From CAZLPY01 sp964561525 (GTDB taxonomy: Bacteria > Patescibacteriota > UBA1384 > CAJBMM01), in NCBI GenBank assembly GCA_964561525.1, contig CAZLPY010000063.1, forward strand, positions 1 to 5,603: a stretch of DNA of 5,603 nucleotides. Reading direction: 5' to 3'. The position numbers and the translations under genes were made by a program. The notes under the pieces are model-generated. The model was not told the DNA's origin, ran no database searches, and saw nothing but the letters and a program-made list of their open reading frames with translations. This document shows, piece by piece, positions 1-5,415 of the stretch (positions are counted from its first letter, which is position 1; each line of letters opens with the position of its first letter).

Positions 1-134
1 ACTAGTGATCCTTCGCTTGACCTGCTCTATCGATTTTCCGGCTCGTCGCCAGCCTTTCTTTAGCAGAAAGATCTGGCGTCCTGCGCCGAAACTCGCCTTG
101 AGCTGGCAAGCTCGGAGTCACCACGCGGGGTAAC
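1..134 (+). other. Structured leader upstream of mraZ, no gene seen
   Basis: No reading frame here is convincing; the longest + strand frame simply stops at the mraZ boundary. The stretch can form several hairpins. One spans 47-78: 6 bp (47-52 with 73-78), a small internal loop, 6 bp (54-59 with 65-70) and a 5-base loop. A short GGCG/CGCC hairpin spans 75-87 and a two-part hairpin spans 91-118. No convincing -35/-10 pair is visible, so the promoter of the cluster is probably further upstream. The G-rich direct repeats that MraZ binds in model bacteria are not evident. I compared it from memory with RNase P RNA, SRP RNA and tRNA signatures and saw no match. Confidence 0.4.
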
Positions 135-566
135 ATGTTCATCGGCGAACACCACCACACAATTGACGAAAAAGGGCGGTTGGCACTACCGGCACGGTTC
201 CGTGCCGCATTTGCTGATGGCGCTGTGGTCACTCGTGGTCTTGATGGGTGTTTGTTTGTCTACACCAAAGATCAGTGGGCGGTGCTCGCGGAGAAGTTAG
301 TCAACTTACCCCTAAGCCAAAGCGACGCTCGCAAGTTTGCTCGACTGATGCTGGCCGGAGCGTTCGATGTTGAGTTAGATAAACAAGGCAGAATTAATAT
401 TCCGGCGACGTTGCGAGGCTTTGCCGACCTAACATCAAATGTAGTTGTTGCAGGTTTGATGGATCGATTGGAAATTTGGAATGTGACCGGCTGGACCAAG
501 CAGCAGACTGAAGCGGGAGCACACAGTGAAGAAATCGTGGGGAACTTATTGGACTTTGGCATCTAA
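135..566 (+). CDS. mraZ: MraZ, transcriptional regulator of the dcw cluster
   Basis: MraZ is a DNA-binding regulator with two SpoVT/AbrB-like folds. It assembles into rings and in studied bacteria controls its own dcw operon from the first gene position. The 143 residues are within the usual family length. Both signature motifs are present: D11-E-K-G-R15 followed by LALPARFR, and D82-K-Q-G-R86 followed by INIPATLR. The family-typical opening MFxGxxxHxxD fixes the start at the ATG at 135. The ribosome site is weak, only GGGG at 127-130, four bases before the start. It is the first gene seen in the cluster, 118 bases before the preferred rsmH start. The stop TAA at 564 is also the first base triplet of the repeat-rich spacer. 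Identification is secure; autoregulation is assumed from the family, because no binding repeats are visible upstream. Confidence 0.97.
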   Translation: MFIGEHHHTIDEKGRLALPARFRAAFADGAVVTRGLDGCLFVYTKDQWAVLAEKLVNLPLSQSDARKFARLMLAGAFDVELDKQGRINIPATLRGFADLTSNVVVAGLMDRLEIWNVTGWTKQQTEAGAHSEEIVGNLLDFGI

Positions 567-661
567 ATGATAAATAATTTTAAATTTTTAATTTTAAATT
601 TTAAAACATAAGACAACGTTTTATTTTAAAATTTAAAATTGGGATTTTAAAATTTGAGGGG
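564..661 (+). repeat. A/T heptamer array with 17-bp inverted repeat
   Basis: Starting at the mraZ stop codon, the spacer reads as about fourteen seven-base units in one phase. The first arm (578-605) is TTTTAAA-like, with TTTTAAA exact at 578, 592 and 599. The second arm (620-654) is TAAAATT-like, exact at 627, 634 and 648. The arms are complementary: 590-606 and 624-640 form a perfect 17-bp inverted repeat made only of A and T, around a 17-base loop. There are also direct repeats: 13 bases at 576-588 and 590-602, and 12 bases at 623-634 and 644-655. It has no GC stem or T-run, so it is not a classical terminator. Origin and function are unknown. Confidence 0.85.
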
Positions 662-671
662 CGTATACGTT

Positions 672-675
672 AGGA
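672..675 (+). promoter_or_regulatory. Ribosome binding site deciding the rsmH start
   Basis: AGGA at 672-675 lies nine bases before the ATG at 685, a normal spacing. It directly abuts the upstream in-frame TTG at 676, so it cannot serve that codon. The only other purine-rich site, GAGGGG at 656-661, is 14 bases from the TTG, which is too far. This favours ATG 685. Confidence 0.6.
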
Positions 676-684
676 TTGGATGTC

Positions 685-1644
685 ATGGTAAATAAGCTGC
701 ATGATGCATCATCGCACCCTCATATTCCGGTACTTTTACACGAGGTGGTTGAATGGGCAAATCTGAAACCAGGTGGCATATGCATTGATGCCACGGTCGG
801 GTTTGGTGGTCATGCGGCGGCTCTGATTCCGCGTATTATGCAGGGCGGCCGATACATCGGGATTGATAAAGATGAACGCGCTATTAGCGCAGCTCGCCCA
901 CGGCTTCGGGGATTTGGTGAAGCAGTAATGCTCCTTCAGGCTCGGTTTAGTGAGATAGAGCGTGTTGCACGTGAAAACGAGGTGGGTAAGGCGGATTGCA
1001 TTTTGTTTGATTTAGGGGTCTCATCACCCCAGCTCGATGATCCGGCGTATGGCATTAGTTTTGCTTCTGAAGGCAATTTGGACATGCGTATTGGCATGAA
1101 CAGTACCTTAACAGCACGAGAGATTATTAATCATTGGTCAGCGCAGCTGCTAGATCAGTTATTTACGCAGCACGGGCAGGCGGCGGTGCATCGGCTGGTA
1201 CGTGCGATTAGCGCGGAGCGTCAGATAAGGCCGATCGACACCGTTGAGCAGCTACGTGTCATTATTGACCGAACGGTACCGAAAGCACCTGGTATCCATC
1301 CGGCCACGGGAGTGTTTCAAGCGCTGCGAGTTGCAGTCAACGATGAGGAGGGGGAACTGAACAGAGGATTGGAACAAGCAGTCACCTTGCTAAAAGACGG
1401 GGGACGACTGCTGGTTATCAGTTTTCATAGCGGTGAGGACCGGCTAGTTAAAAATTTTTTGCGTAATGAGCGGGATGGTTGTATCTGCCCATCGGAATTT
1501 CCTGTGTGTCAGTGCGGTCACCACCCTCGCGTTAAAATTTTAACCAGTAAGCCGATAGTGCCGGGCGCAACAGAAGTGGGGCAAAATCCACGCAGCCGCA
1601 GCGCCAAGATGAGAGTGGCAGAAAGGGTAGAAGTTAGAAGTTAG
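685..1644 (+). CDS. rsmH: RsmH, 16S rRNA m4C1402 methyltransferase
   Basis: RsmH (MraW) transfers a methyl group from S-adenosylmethionine to N4 of C1402 in 16S rRNA. From ATG 685 it has 319 residues, a normal length; an in-frame TTG at 676 would add three but has no usable ribosome site. Visible signatures are HIPVLLHEVV (13-22), the SAM loop DATVGFGGHA (35-44), DLGVSSPQLDDP (109-120) with LDMRIG (132-137), FQALRVAVNDEEGEL (211-225), the GGRLLVISFHSGEDR segment (239-253) and the terminal NPRSRSAKMRVAER (301-314). C266, C268, C275 and C277 form a CxC-x6-CxC cluster that may bind metal. Two departures from the consensus I remember are HPATG where HPATR is usual, and FHSGEDR where FHSLEDR is usual. 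The last four residues, VRS and the preceding E, come from the start of a heptamer array that also supplies the stop codon. Identification is firm. Confidence 0.96.
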   Translation: MVNKLHDASSHPHIPVLLHEVVEWANLKPGGICIDATVGFGGHAAALIPRIMQGGRYIGIDKDERAISAARPRLRGFGEAVMLLQARFSEIERVARENEVGKADCILFDLGVSSPQLDDPAYGISFASEGNLDMRIGMNSTLTAREIINHWSAQLLDQLFTQHGQAAVHRLVRAISAERQIRPIDTVEQLRVIIDRTVPKAPGIHPATGVFQALRVAVNDEEGELNRGLEQAVTLLKDGGRLLVISFHSGEDRLVKNFLRNERDGCICPSEFPVCQCGHHPRVKILTSKPIVPGATEVGQNPRSRSAKMRVAERVEVRS

Positions 1645-1725
1645 GATTTGGAATTTAGGCATGTTTCGAGAGGATATTTAAAGATAGCTAAATTCTAGAT
1701 TCCAAATTCTATATTCAGATTCTAG
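1628..1725 (+). repeat. TAGAAKT / AATTCTA heptamer array, inverted arms
   Basis: Degenerate seven-base units run in one phase from inside the end of rsmH. TAGAAGT at 1628 and again at 1635 is followed by TAGGATT at 1642 and TGGAATT at 1649. After a less regular centre (1663-1690) the units are AATTCTA at 1691, GATTCCA at 1698 and AATTCTA at 1705, the reverse complement of a TAGAATT unit. The arms can pair: 1642-1654 with 1699-1711 gives 13 bp including one G-T. The array supplies the rsmH stop codon (TAG at 1642) and ends against the ftsL-like ribosome site. No T-rich tail follows, so termination is not indicated. Confidence 0.75.
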
Positions 1726-1730
1726 GAGGG
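1724..1730 (+). promoter_or_regulatory. Strong ribosome binding site for ftsL-like gene
   Basis: AGGAGGG lies ten bases before ATG 1741. It is the strongest Shine-Dalgarno match on the + strand and shows that the short downstream frame is genuinely translated. An ATG at 1731 directly abuts the site and is followed at once by TAA, so it is not a credible start. Confidence 0.75.
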
Positions 1731-1740
1731 ATGTAAACAG

Positions 1741-2082
1741 ATGGGTAGAGCAGTAGTATATACAGGTTCGAGATCGTACCGACGGGGGCATAGACGCTCA
1801 ACGGTGCGTGAATCGTGGTATGTTGGAGCAAATGCATTTAAATTTGTGACGATTGCCGCAGTCGCGGTGTTAATGGGAATGTACATCACCACCAACGCTC
1901 GAAATGCTCAGTCAAAGGCCATGGTGCGAAAATTATCCCAAGATCAATCCGATTTGCAGACCAAGTTGGATGAGTTAAACGTTGAATCAGCCCGCAGCGG
2001 GAACGCTGAGAATTTGAATAAACAGGCTGGGGATTTAGGGCTAGTAAAGTCTACTTCCGAAACGAGCGTGAACAGCAAGTGA
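1741..2082 (+). CDS. FtsL-like small bitopic division protein
   Basis: This 113-residue protein has the layout of FtsL/DivIC-type divisome subunits. It has a short basic cytoplasmic start (R11, R14, R15, R18, R19), a single membrane segment at about 33-50, and an external heptad-like helical region at about 55-100 rich in Q, L, K, D and E (for example KLSQDQSDLQTKLDEL at 64-79). The position between rsmH and ftsI is exactly where ftsL sits in most dcw clusters. FtsL helps recruit and activate the FtsI-FtsW septal synthase. The family is too diverged for sequence proof, so the call rests on topology and location, and no symbol is given. A consensus AGGAGGG precedes the start. The TGA stop indicates that UGA is not reassigned in this genome. 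A generic coiled-coil membrane protein is the alternative. Confidence 0.75.
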   Translation: MGRAVVYTGSRSYRRGHRRSTVRESWYVGANAFKFVTIAAVAVLMGMYITTNARNAQSKAMVRKLSQDQSDLQTKLDELNVESARSGNAENLNKQAGDLGLVKSTSETSVNSK

Positions 2083-2085
2083 TGT

Positions 2086-2141
2086 GACGCGCACACTGAT
2101 AGTTCGGTGCGTCGATGCAACACTCGTAGCGCCCTTTTTTT
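2086..2141 (+). other. Competing hairpins and T7 run between ftsL-like and ftsI
   Basis: The 102-base gap can fold in two exclusive ways. An upstream hairpin pairs 2086-2094 with 2107-2113 (7 bp with a two-base bulge). A downstream hairpin pairs 2106-2110 with 2129-2133 (5 bp including one G-T) and is followed one base later by seven T at 2135-2141. Both use 2107-2110. The arrangement resembles an attenuator, but the downstream stem is weak and the two genes presumably need to be co-transcribed, so this is tentative. Confidence 0.25.
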
Positions 2142-2172
2142 AAGCGGGATGAGTCAGTATGTTTGTACGAAT

Positions 2173-2178
2173 GAAAGG
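2173..2178 (+). promoter_or_regulatory. Ribosome binding site deciding the ftsI start
   Basis: GAAAGG ends six bases before ATG 2185. The other in-frame candidates, GTG at 2107 and ATG at 2149, have no ribosome site at proper spacing, and their extra residues do not resemble a PBP start. The 2185 start is therefore preferred. Confidence 0.6.
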
Positions 2179-2184
2179 CCAGCA

Positions 2185-3924
2185 ATGAGCTTGTTTCAGG
2201 CCCAAAAAGGCACTACCGATCCGAGTAAACGAGTCTCGGTGTTATTGATTATTTTTGCGTTAGCTGGCTGCGTCATTATGGCACGATTGTTTGATCGCTC
2301 GGTACTGGCGAATGGTTTGGCAGCAGCGCAGGCACTTGAGCAAAATCAGGTCTCGATCAAGCTTAATCCGTTTCGGGGCAACATTTTAGTCCATGGGGCA
2401 ACTCCCGATGAAACCATTCCGCTTGGTTTAAATGAGCCACGCATTCGGGTGGATGTGGTGCCGCGGAATGTCAAAGATCCGCGCAGCGTTGCACAACAAC
2501 TAGCGCCTATCCTTGGTATTTCGGAAACTGAGCTGTTCGACAAAATCAATAATGACAAAGCCTACATCCCATCGATCAAAACGAATATGCCGCTTGCATT
2601 GGGTGAACAGATCGACAATCTCCATCTAACTGGCGTGTCGACATCGAAAGAGGCCTTCCGTACTTATCCAGAAGGCAGCATGGCGGCACAGGTGCTCGGA
2701 TTTGTGAACGGGGAGGGAAATGGGCAGTACGGAGTTGAGGGCTATTACGACGATTATTTACAGGGCGTCGCGGCAAATGTGGTAGGCGAGCGTGATGGTT
2801 GGGGCAATACCTTTATTGATCAAACAAAGGCCTCTGGCAATAAAGGGGCCGACATTGTGCTTAGCCTTGATCGCGATGTGCAGGCGGTGGTAGAGCAAGA
2901 TTTGCAAGATGCAGTAGATAAATTTAAGGCCAAAAGTGGCTCAGTAACCATAGTTGAGCCAAAAACTGGCAAGATCATCGCCATGGCAGCTGTGCCAAAT
3001 TTTGATCCGAACGCGTATAACGAGGTGAAACCGGAGGATCAAGGAAACTTCAAAAATGCCATTATCAACCGCACATTTGAGCCCGGTAGTGTAATGAAGA
3101 CGATCTCCGTCGCAGCTGGTCTTGATGCAGGCAAAATTAAGCCGGACGACACCGGTGTGTATGGTGCATCGGTTAAGGTAGACAATTACGACATTCACAC
3201 TGCCCTAAACAAAGCCTACGGTAAGGAAACGGTGACGGACGTGCTGGTGAACTCCGATAATGTGGCGATGGTGGATATTTCAAACAAGATTGGCAAGGAG
3301 TTAGAATACGATTATTTGGGACGGTTTAATTTTGGCAAAAAAACTGGTGTCGACATGGATACTGAAACGACCGGCAGCTTCCCACCGCTTAAGGAGTGGC
3401 ACGATGTCAACACCGCCACCATCTCATTTGGTCAAGGGATTAGCGTGACGGCCTTACAGATGACGTTGGCGTACGCAGCAATTGCCAATAAAGGGATATA
3501 TCAGCAGCCGAGCGTGGTTGACGAAATCCATTACCCGGATGGCCGAAAAGAGGTGATTGATCCAAAACCGGGTCGACGCGTCATCGGCGAAACTGCAGCG
3601 GCAGAGGTAACTGATATGTTGATTCAAGTGGTAACGCGTGGACATGGTAAAAAAGCGGGTGTGGCTGGGTATACGGTGGCTGGAAAAACTGGTACAGCCC
3701 AAATTGCCAATCCAGATGGTCGCGGATACTTGGATGGTAAAAACAACGGCTCATTTGCTGGCTTTGCTCCGGTGGAGGATCCGAAATTTGCGATGTTTGT
3801 TACGCTTGAGGAGCCGCAAGGCGTCGATTTTGCGGAAAGCTCAGCGGCGCCACTGTGGGGCACCATCGCTGATTATTTATTAAAAACACATTACCATGTA
3901 GCGCCGAATAAAACGAGTCCGTAG
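2185..3924 (+). CDS. ftsI: FtsI / class B penicillin-binding protein, septal transpeptidase
   Basis: This is a monofunctional D,D-transpeptidase that crosslinks peptidoglycan, in dcw clusters normally the septal enzyme that works with FtsW and FtsL. From ATG 2185 it has 579 residues. A basic lead (K15 R16) precedes one membrane anchor at about 17-33. The PBP dimerisation domain follows, with the RG pair of the RGxI motif and the conserved GQYGVEGYYDDYLQG segment. The transpeptidase domain carries all three active-site motifs: S302-V-M-K305 (nucleophile, in FEPGSVMK), S357-D-N359 and K501-T-G503. No C-terminal PASTA domain is present, so it is FtsI-like rather than PBP2x/SpoVD-like. The frame stays open upstream to GTG 2107, but the ribosome site supports 2185. 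The elongation enzyme PBP2/MrdA is the alternative; dcw context favours FtsI. The TAG stop opens the third repeat array. Confidence 0.95.
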   Translation: MSLFQAQKGTTDPSKRVSVLLIIFALAGCVIMARLFDRSVLANGLAAAQALEQNQVSIKLNPFRGNILVHGATPDETIPLGLNEPRIRVDVVPRNVKDPRSVAQQLAPILGISETELFDKINNDKAYIPSIKTNMPLALGEQIDNLHLTGVSTSKEAFRTYPEGSMAAQVLGFVNGEGNGQYGVEGYYDDYLQGVAANVVGERDGWGNTFIDQTKASGNKGADIVLSLDRDVQAVVEQDLQDAVDKFKAKSGSVTIVEPKTGKIIAMAAVPNFDPNAYNEVKPEDQGNFKNAIINRTFEPGSVMKTISVAAGLDAGKIKPDDTGVYGASVKVDNYDIHTALNKAYGKETVTDVLVNSDNVAMVDISNKIGKELEYDYLGRFNFGKKTGVDMDTETTGSFPPLKEWHDVNTATISFGQGISVTALQMTLAYAAIANKGIYQQPSVVDEIHYPDGRKEVIDPKPGRRVIGETAAAEVTDMLIQVVTRGHGKKAGVAGYTVAGKTGTAQIANPDGRGYLDGKNNGSFAGFAPVEDPKFAMFVTLEEPQGVDFAESSAAPLWGTIADYLLKTHYHVAPNKTSP

Positions 3925-3984
3925 TTTGTAGTGGGCCGTCGGTAGATTCAGGATCTACAGACTAAGGACTTGCGACTAGAGATG
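3922..3984 (+). repeat. Degenerate heptamer array after ftsI with hairpin
   Basis: From the ftsI stop codon on, nine seven-base units follow in phase: TAGTTTG at 3922, TAGTGGG at 3929, a divergent unit, TAGATTC at 3943, AGGATCT at 3950, then three units ending in GACT (3957, 3964, 3971) and AGAGATG at 3978. Counting by hand, 28 of 56 positions equal the base seven before, against about 14 expected by chance. Within it, 3942-3947 and 3953-3958 pair perfectly (GTAGAT/ATCTAC), giving a compact hairpin without a T tail. The array ends directly at the putative mraY promoter. Confidence 0.6.
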
Positions 3985-3993
3985 TGCTAAAAT
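3985..3993 (+). promoter_or_regulatory. Extended -10 promoter for mraY
   Basis: TGCTAAAAT matches the extended -10 form TGnTAtaAT with one change in the hexamer. No good -35 lies at 16-18 bases, since the nearest TTGCGA (3970-3975) is only 12 bases away; extended -10 promoters often lack one. Transcription would begin near 4000, leaving a leader of roughly 20 bases before the mraY ATG. It suggests mraY has its own promoter in addition to read-through from ftsI. Confidence 0.5.
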
Positions 3994-4018
3994 AAGCTGA
4001 TCAATACATAACATCCAC

Positions 4019-5062
4019 ATGCAAAATCCGATCGAAATTATCTCTATTGATATGTTCGCGCTACAACGTATCTCATGGTTGGCGATTGGCGCGTTTGTGG
4101 TGGCGATGTTGTGTACGCCGGTGCTGACCAGCGTGCTGTACAAATATAAATTAGGCAAAAAGATCCGCGAAGGACGTACTCCAATTTTTAGCCTGCTGCA
4201 TCGGGGCAAGGAAAACATCCCTACTATGGGTGGCATTTTAGTGTGGTTTACCGTTATTATTTTGACCATTACCTTTAACTGGACGCGCTCGCAAACTTGG
4301 TTGCCTCTGTTTACGCTGTTTACAGCGGCTATTTTAGGTCTGGTAGATGATCTGTTTAACATCCGCGCTATTGGTCCCGAAGGGGGAGGTGTGCGCTGGC
4401 GCCACAAGCTGCTGTGGCAGCTGGCCATCGCCTTCATCGGCGCATGGTGGTTTTACGTCAAGCTCGGTTGGTCCGATCCGACCATCCATGCTGGTGTATA
4501 TTTACCGGCGATCGGTAATTTGTTTATTGGCTGGTGGTATGTACCGTTGTTTGTGGTGGTGATTGTGGGGATGAGCAACGCGGTCAACATTACCGATGGC
4601 TTAGATGGTTTGGCGGGAGGCTTGTTGATCATGGCGTACCTCGCCTACACCGTGATTGCGCTAACACAAGGCAGTTTTAGTTTGGCTGCATTTTGCGCCA
4701 CGGTAATGGGAGCACTGTTGGCGTTTTTGTGGTTCAACATTTACCCAGCCCGCTTTTTCATGGGGGATACTGGCTCTCTGGCACTCGGTGCAACTTTAGG
4801 GGTGATTGCGATGCTCACCAATACGGTTTTTGTGTTGCCGGTGATCGCGAGCGTGTTTATTATAGATATGCTTTCGGTGGTGCTGCAAGTGGGGTATCGA
4901 CACTTAACAGGTGGCGGCAAGTTACTGCGTTCAGCACCGCTGCATCATCATTTTGAAGCCGTTGGCTGGCCGGAAACCAAAGTGACGATGCGTTTTTGGG
5001 TGATCGGCGCCGTTTCGGCAATAGTTGGAATCATGATAGCCCTGCTCGGGCGGGGAATCTAA
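4019..5062 (+). CDS. mraY: MraY, phospho-MurNAc-pentapeptide transferase
   Basis: MraY moves phospho-MurNAc-pentapeptide from its UDP carrier onto undecaprenyl phosphate, making lipid I at the inner face of the membrane. The 347-residue protein is of normal size and strongly hydrophobic, with about ten membrane segments. Family motifs are complete: HRGKENIPTMGG (61-72), the Mg-binding LVD110-D111-LFN, NAVNITDGLDGLAGG (187-201), YPARFFMGD250-TGSLALGA and the cytoplasmic SAPLHHHFEAVGW (305-317, H309-H311), then ETKVTMRFW. D110, D111 and D250 correspond to the catalytic aspartates studied in MraY structures. ATG 4019 has no Shine-Dalgarno sequence; an in-frame ATG at 4052 also lacks one and would remove eleven residues. 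It follows ftsI directly, without the murE and murF genes usual at this point. A paralogous WecA/TagO-type enzyme is unlikely given the HHH motif. Confidence 0.97.
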   Translation: MQNPIEIISIDMFALQRISWLAIGAFVVAMLCTPVLTSVLYKYKLGKKIREGRTPIFSLLHRGKENIPTMGGILVWFTVIILTITFNWTRSQTWLPLFTLFTAAILGLVDDLFNIRAIGPEGGGVRWRHKLLWQLAIAFIGAWWFYVKLGWSDPTIHAGVYLPAIGNLFIGWWYVPLFVVVIVGMSNAVNITDGLDGLAGGLLIMAYLAYTVIALTQGSFSLAAFCATVMGALLAFLWFNIYPARFFMGDTGSLALGATLGVIAMLTNTVFVLPVIASVFIIDMLSVVLQVGYRHLTGGGKLLRSAPLHHHFEAVGWPETKVTMRFWVIGAVSAIVGIMIALLGRGI

Positions 5063-5089
5063 GAACGCGCCCATGCTTTATATGCGTTC
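5063..5089 (+). other. Hairpin immediately after mraY stop
   Basis: GAACGC at 5063-5068 pairs with GCGTTC at 5084-5089 around a 15-base loop, starting at the base after the mraY stop. No T-run follows, so it is not a standard intrinsic terminator, but it may protect or end the mraY message together with the palindromes at 5133-5156 and 5163-5179 (TAAGGC/GCCTTA). Confidence 0.35.
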
Positions 5090-5123
5090 AATGACTCAGT
5101 ATAGTAAGGTACTCACGGGATAG

Positions 5124-5156
5124 AAATAAAATAGGCAGGAGAATATTCCCCTGCCT
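5124..5156 (-). terminator. Intrinsic terminator of the small Cys-rich gene
   Basis: Read on the - strand, 5156-5133 forms a stem of about ten pairs (AGGCAGG against CCTGCCT, then one G-T and A/T pairs) with a tiny loop, followed by the T-rich tail ATTTTATTT (5132-5124). This is a standard rho-independent design 33 bases after the stop of the - strand gene. On the + strand the same stem is followed by CTGAC rather than a T-run, so for mraY transcripts it would be only a partial barrier. Confidence 0.8.
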
Positions 5157-5188
5157 TCTGACTAAGGCTTGGCGCCTTACAAACCGCG

Positions 5189-5383
5189 TTATTCCTTTTT
5201 TCTGTTTTCGAACATGCGTGCGAGACTTGCAGCCATGTCCATGCAGACTTGGTTACCGCAACAGCGGATGCTGGTATTCGGCGTTGCGGCCTCCTGAGAA
5301 GCGTCATTCGAGCAATCCGGGTTAATGCAGCTCGGCTTTTGGAACCAGCTTAGCGGTTGAAATTCAACTGTGATCTCAGGCAT
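5189..5383 (-). CDS. Small cysteine-rich protein, function unknown
   Basis: I do not recognise this 64-residue protein. It is very likely real: it has a consensus-like promoter, an AGGAGGGGG ribosome site five bases (from AGGAGG) before ATG 5383, and a strong terminator behind its TAA. It is soluble, with no membrane segment. It contains five cysteines: C19 and C24 (CINPDC) and C41, C42 and C47 (CCGNQVC). Two pairs spaced CX4C and CX4-5C about 17 residues apart suggest a small zinc ribbon or a metal-binding knuckle, but this is inference and no zinc family signature is matched. The start is acidic and hydrophobic (MPEITVEF) and the end is a basic helix-like tail (SLARMFENRKKE). It is transcribed toward mraY and is a separate unit from the dcw cluster. 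A disulphide-linked or regulatory peptide is an alternative. Confidence 0.8.
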   Translation of the reverse strand: MPEITVEFQPLSWFQKPSCINPDCSNDASQEAATPNTSIRCCGNQVCMDMAASLARMFENRKKE

Positions 5384-5415
5384 CGCCCCCTCCTGTAAAG
5401 TTCCAAGGTGTGCTT

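Noticed and set aside
1..10. SpeI site and following bases resembling a cloning-vector junction
   Set aside because: The match to common vector polylinkers is only partial and the sequence continues without vector features, so chance or the window edge explains it.
1..134. RnpB, SRP RNA or tRNA in the leader
   Set aside because: The conserved RNase P core, the SRP GGAAG-type loop and a tRNA cloverleaf were looked for by eye and not found.
2..232. Open frame of 76 codons on the - strand over the mraZ start
   Set aside because: It overlaps the secure mraZ start and has no ribosome site or recognisable motif; it is a shadow frame.
564..661. CRISPR-like array or intrinsic terminator in the A/T spacer
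   Set aside because: Units are seven bases without unique spacers, and the stem has no GC pairs or T tail in the right place.
1731..1736. ATG followed at once by TAA just after the ftsL-like ribosome site
   Set aside because: The ATG touches the Shine-Dalgarno sequence with no spacing, so ribosomes should start at 1741; a start-stop control element is not supported.
2107..2184. N-terminal extension of FtsI from GTG 2107 or ATG 2149
   Set aside because: No ribosome site at proper spacing, the segment holds the competing hairpins and T-run, and the residues do not look like a PBP start.
3976..4437. Open frame of 153 codons on the - strand inside mraY
   Set aside because: It lies opposite a clearly conserved MraY, has no start signals of its own, and its composition follows from the antisense of mraY.
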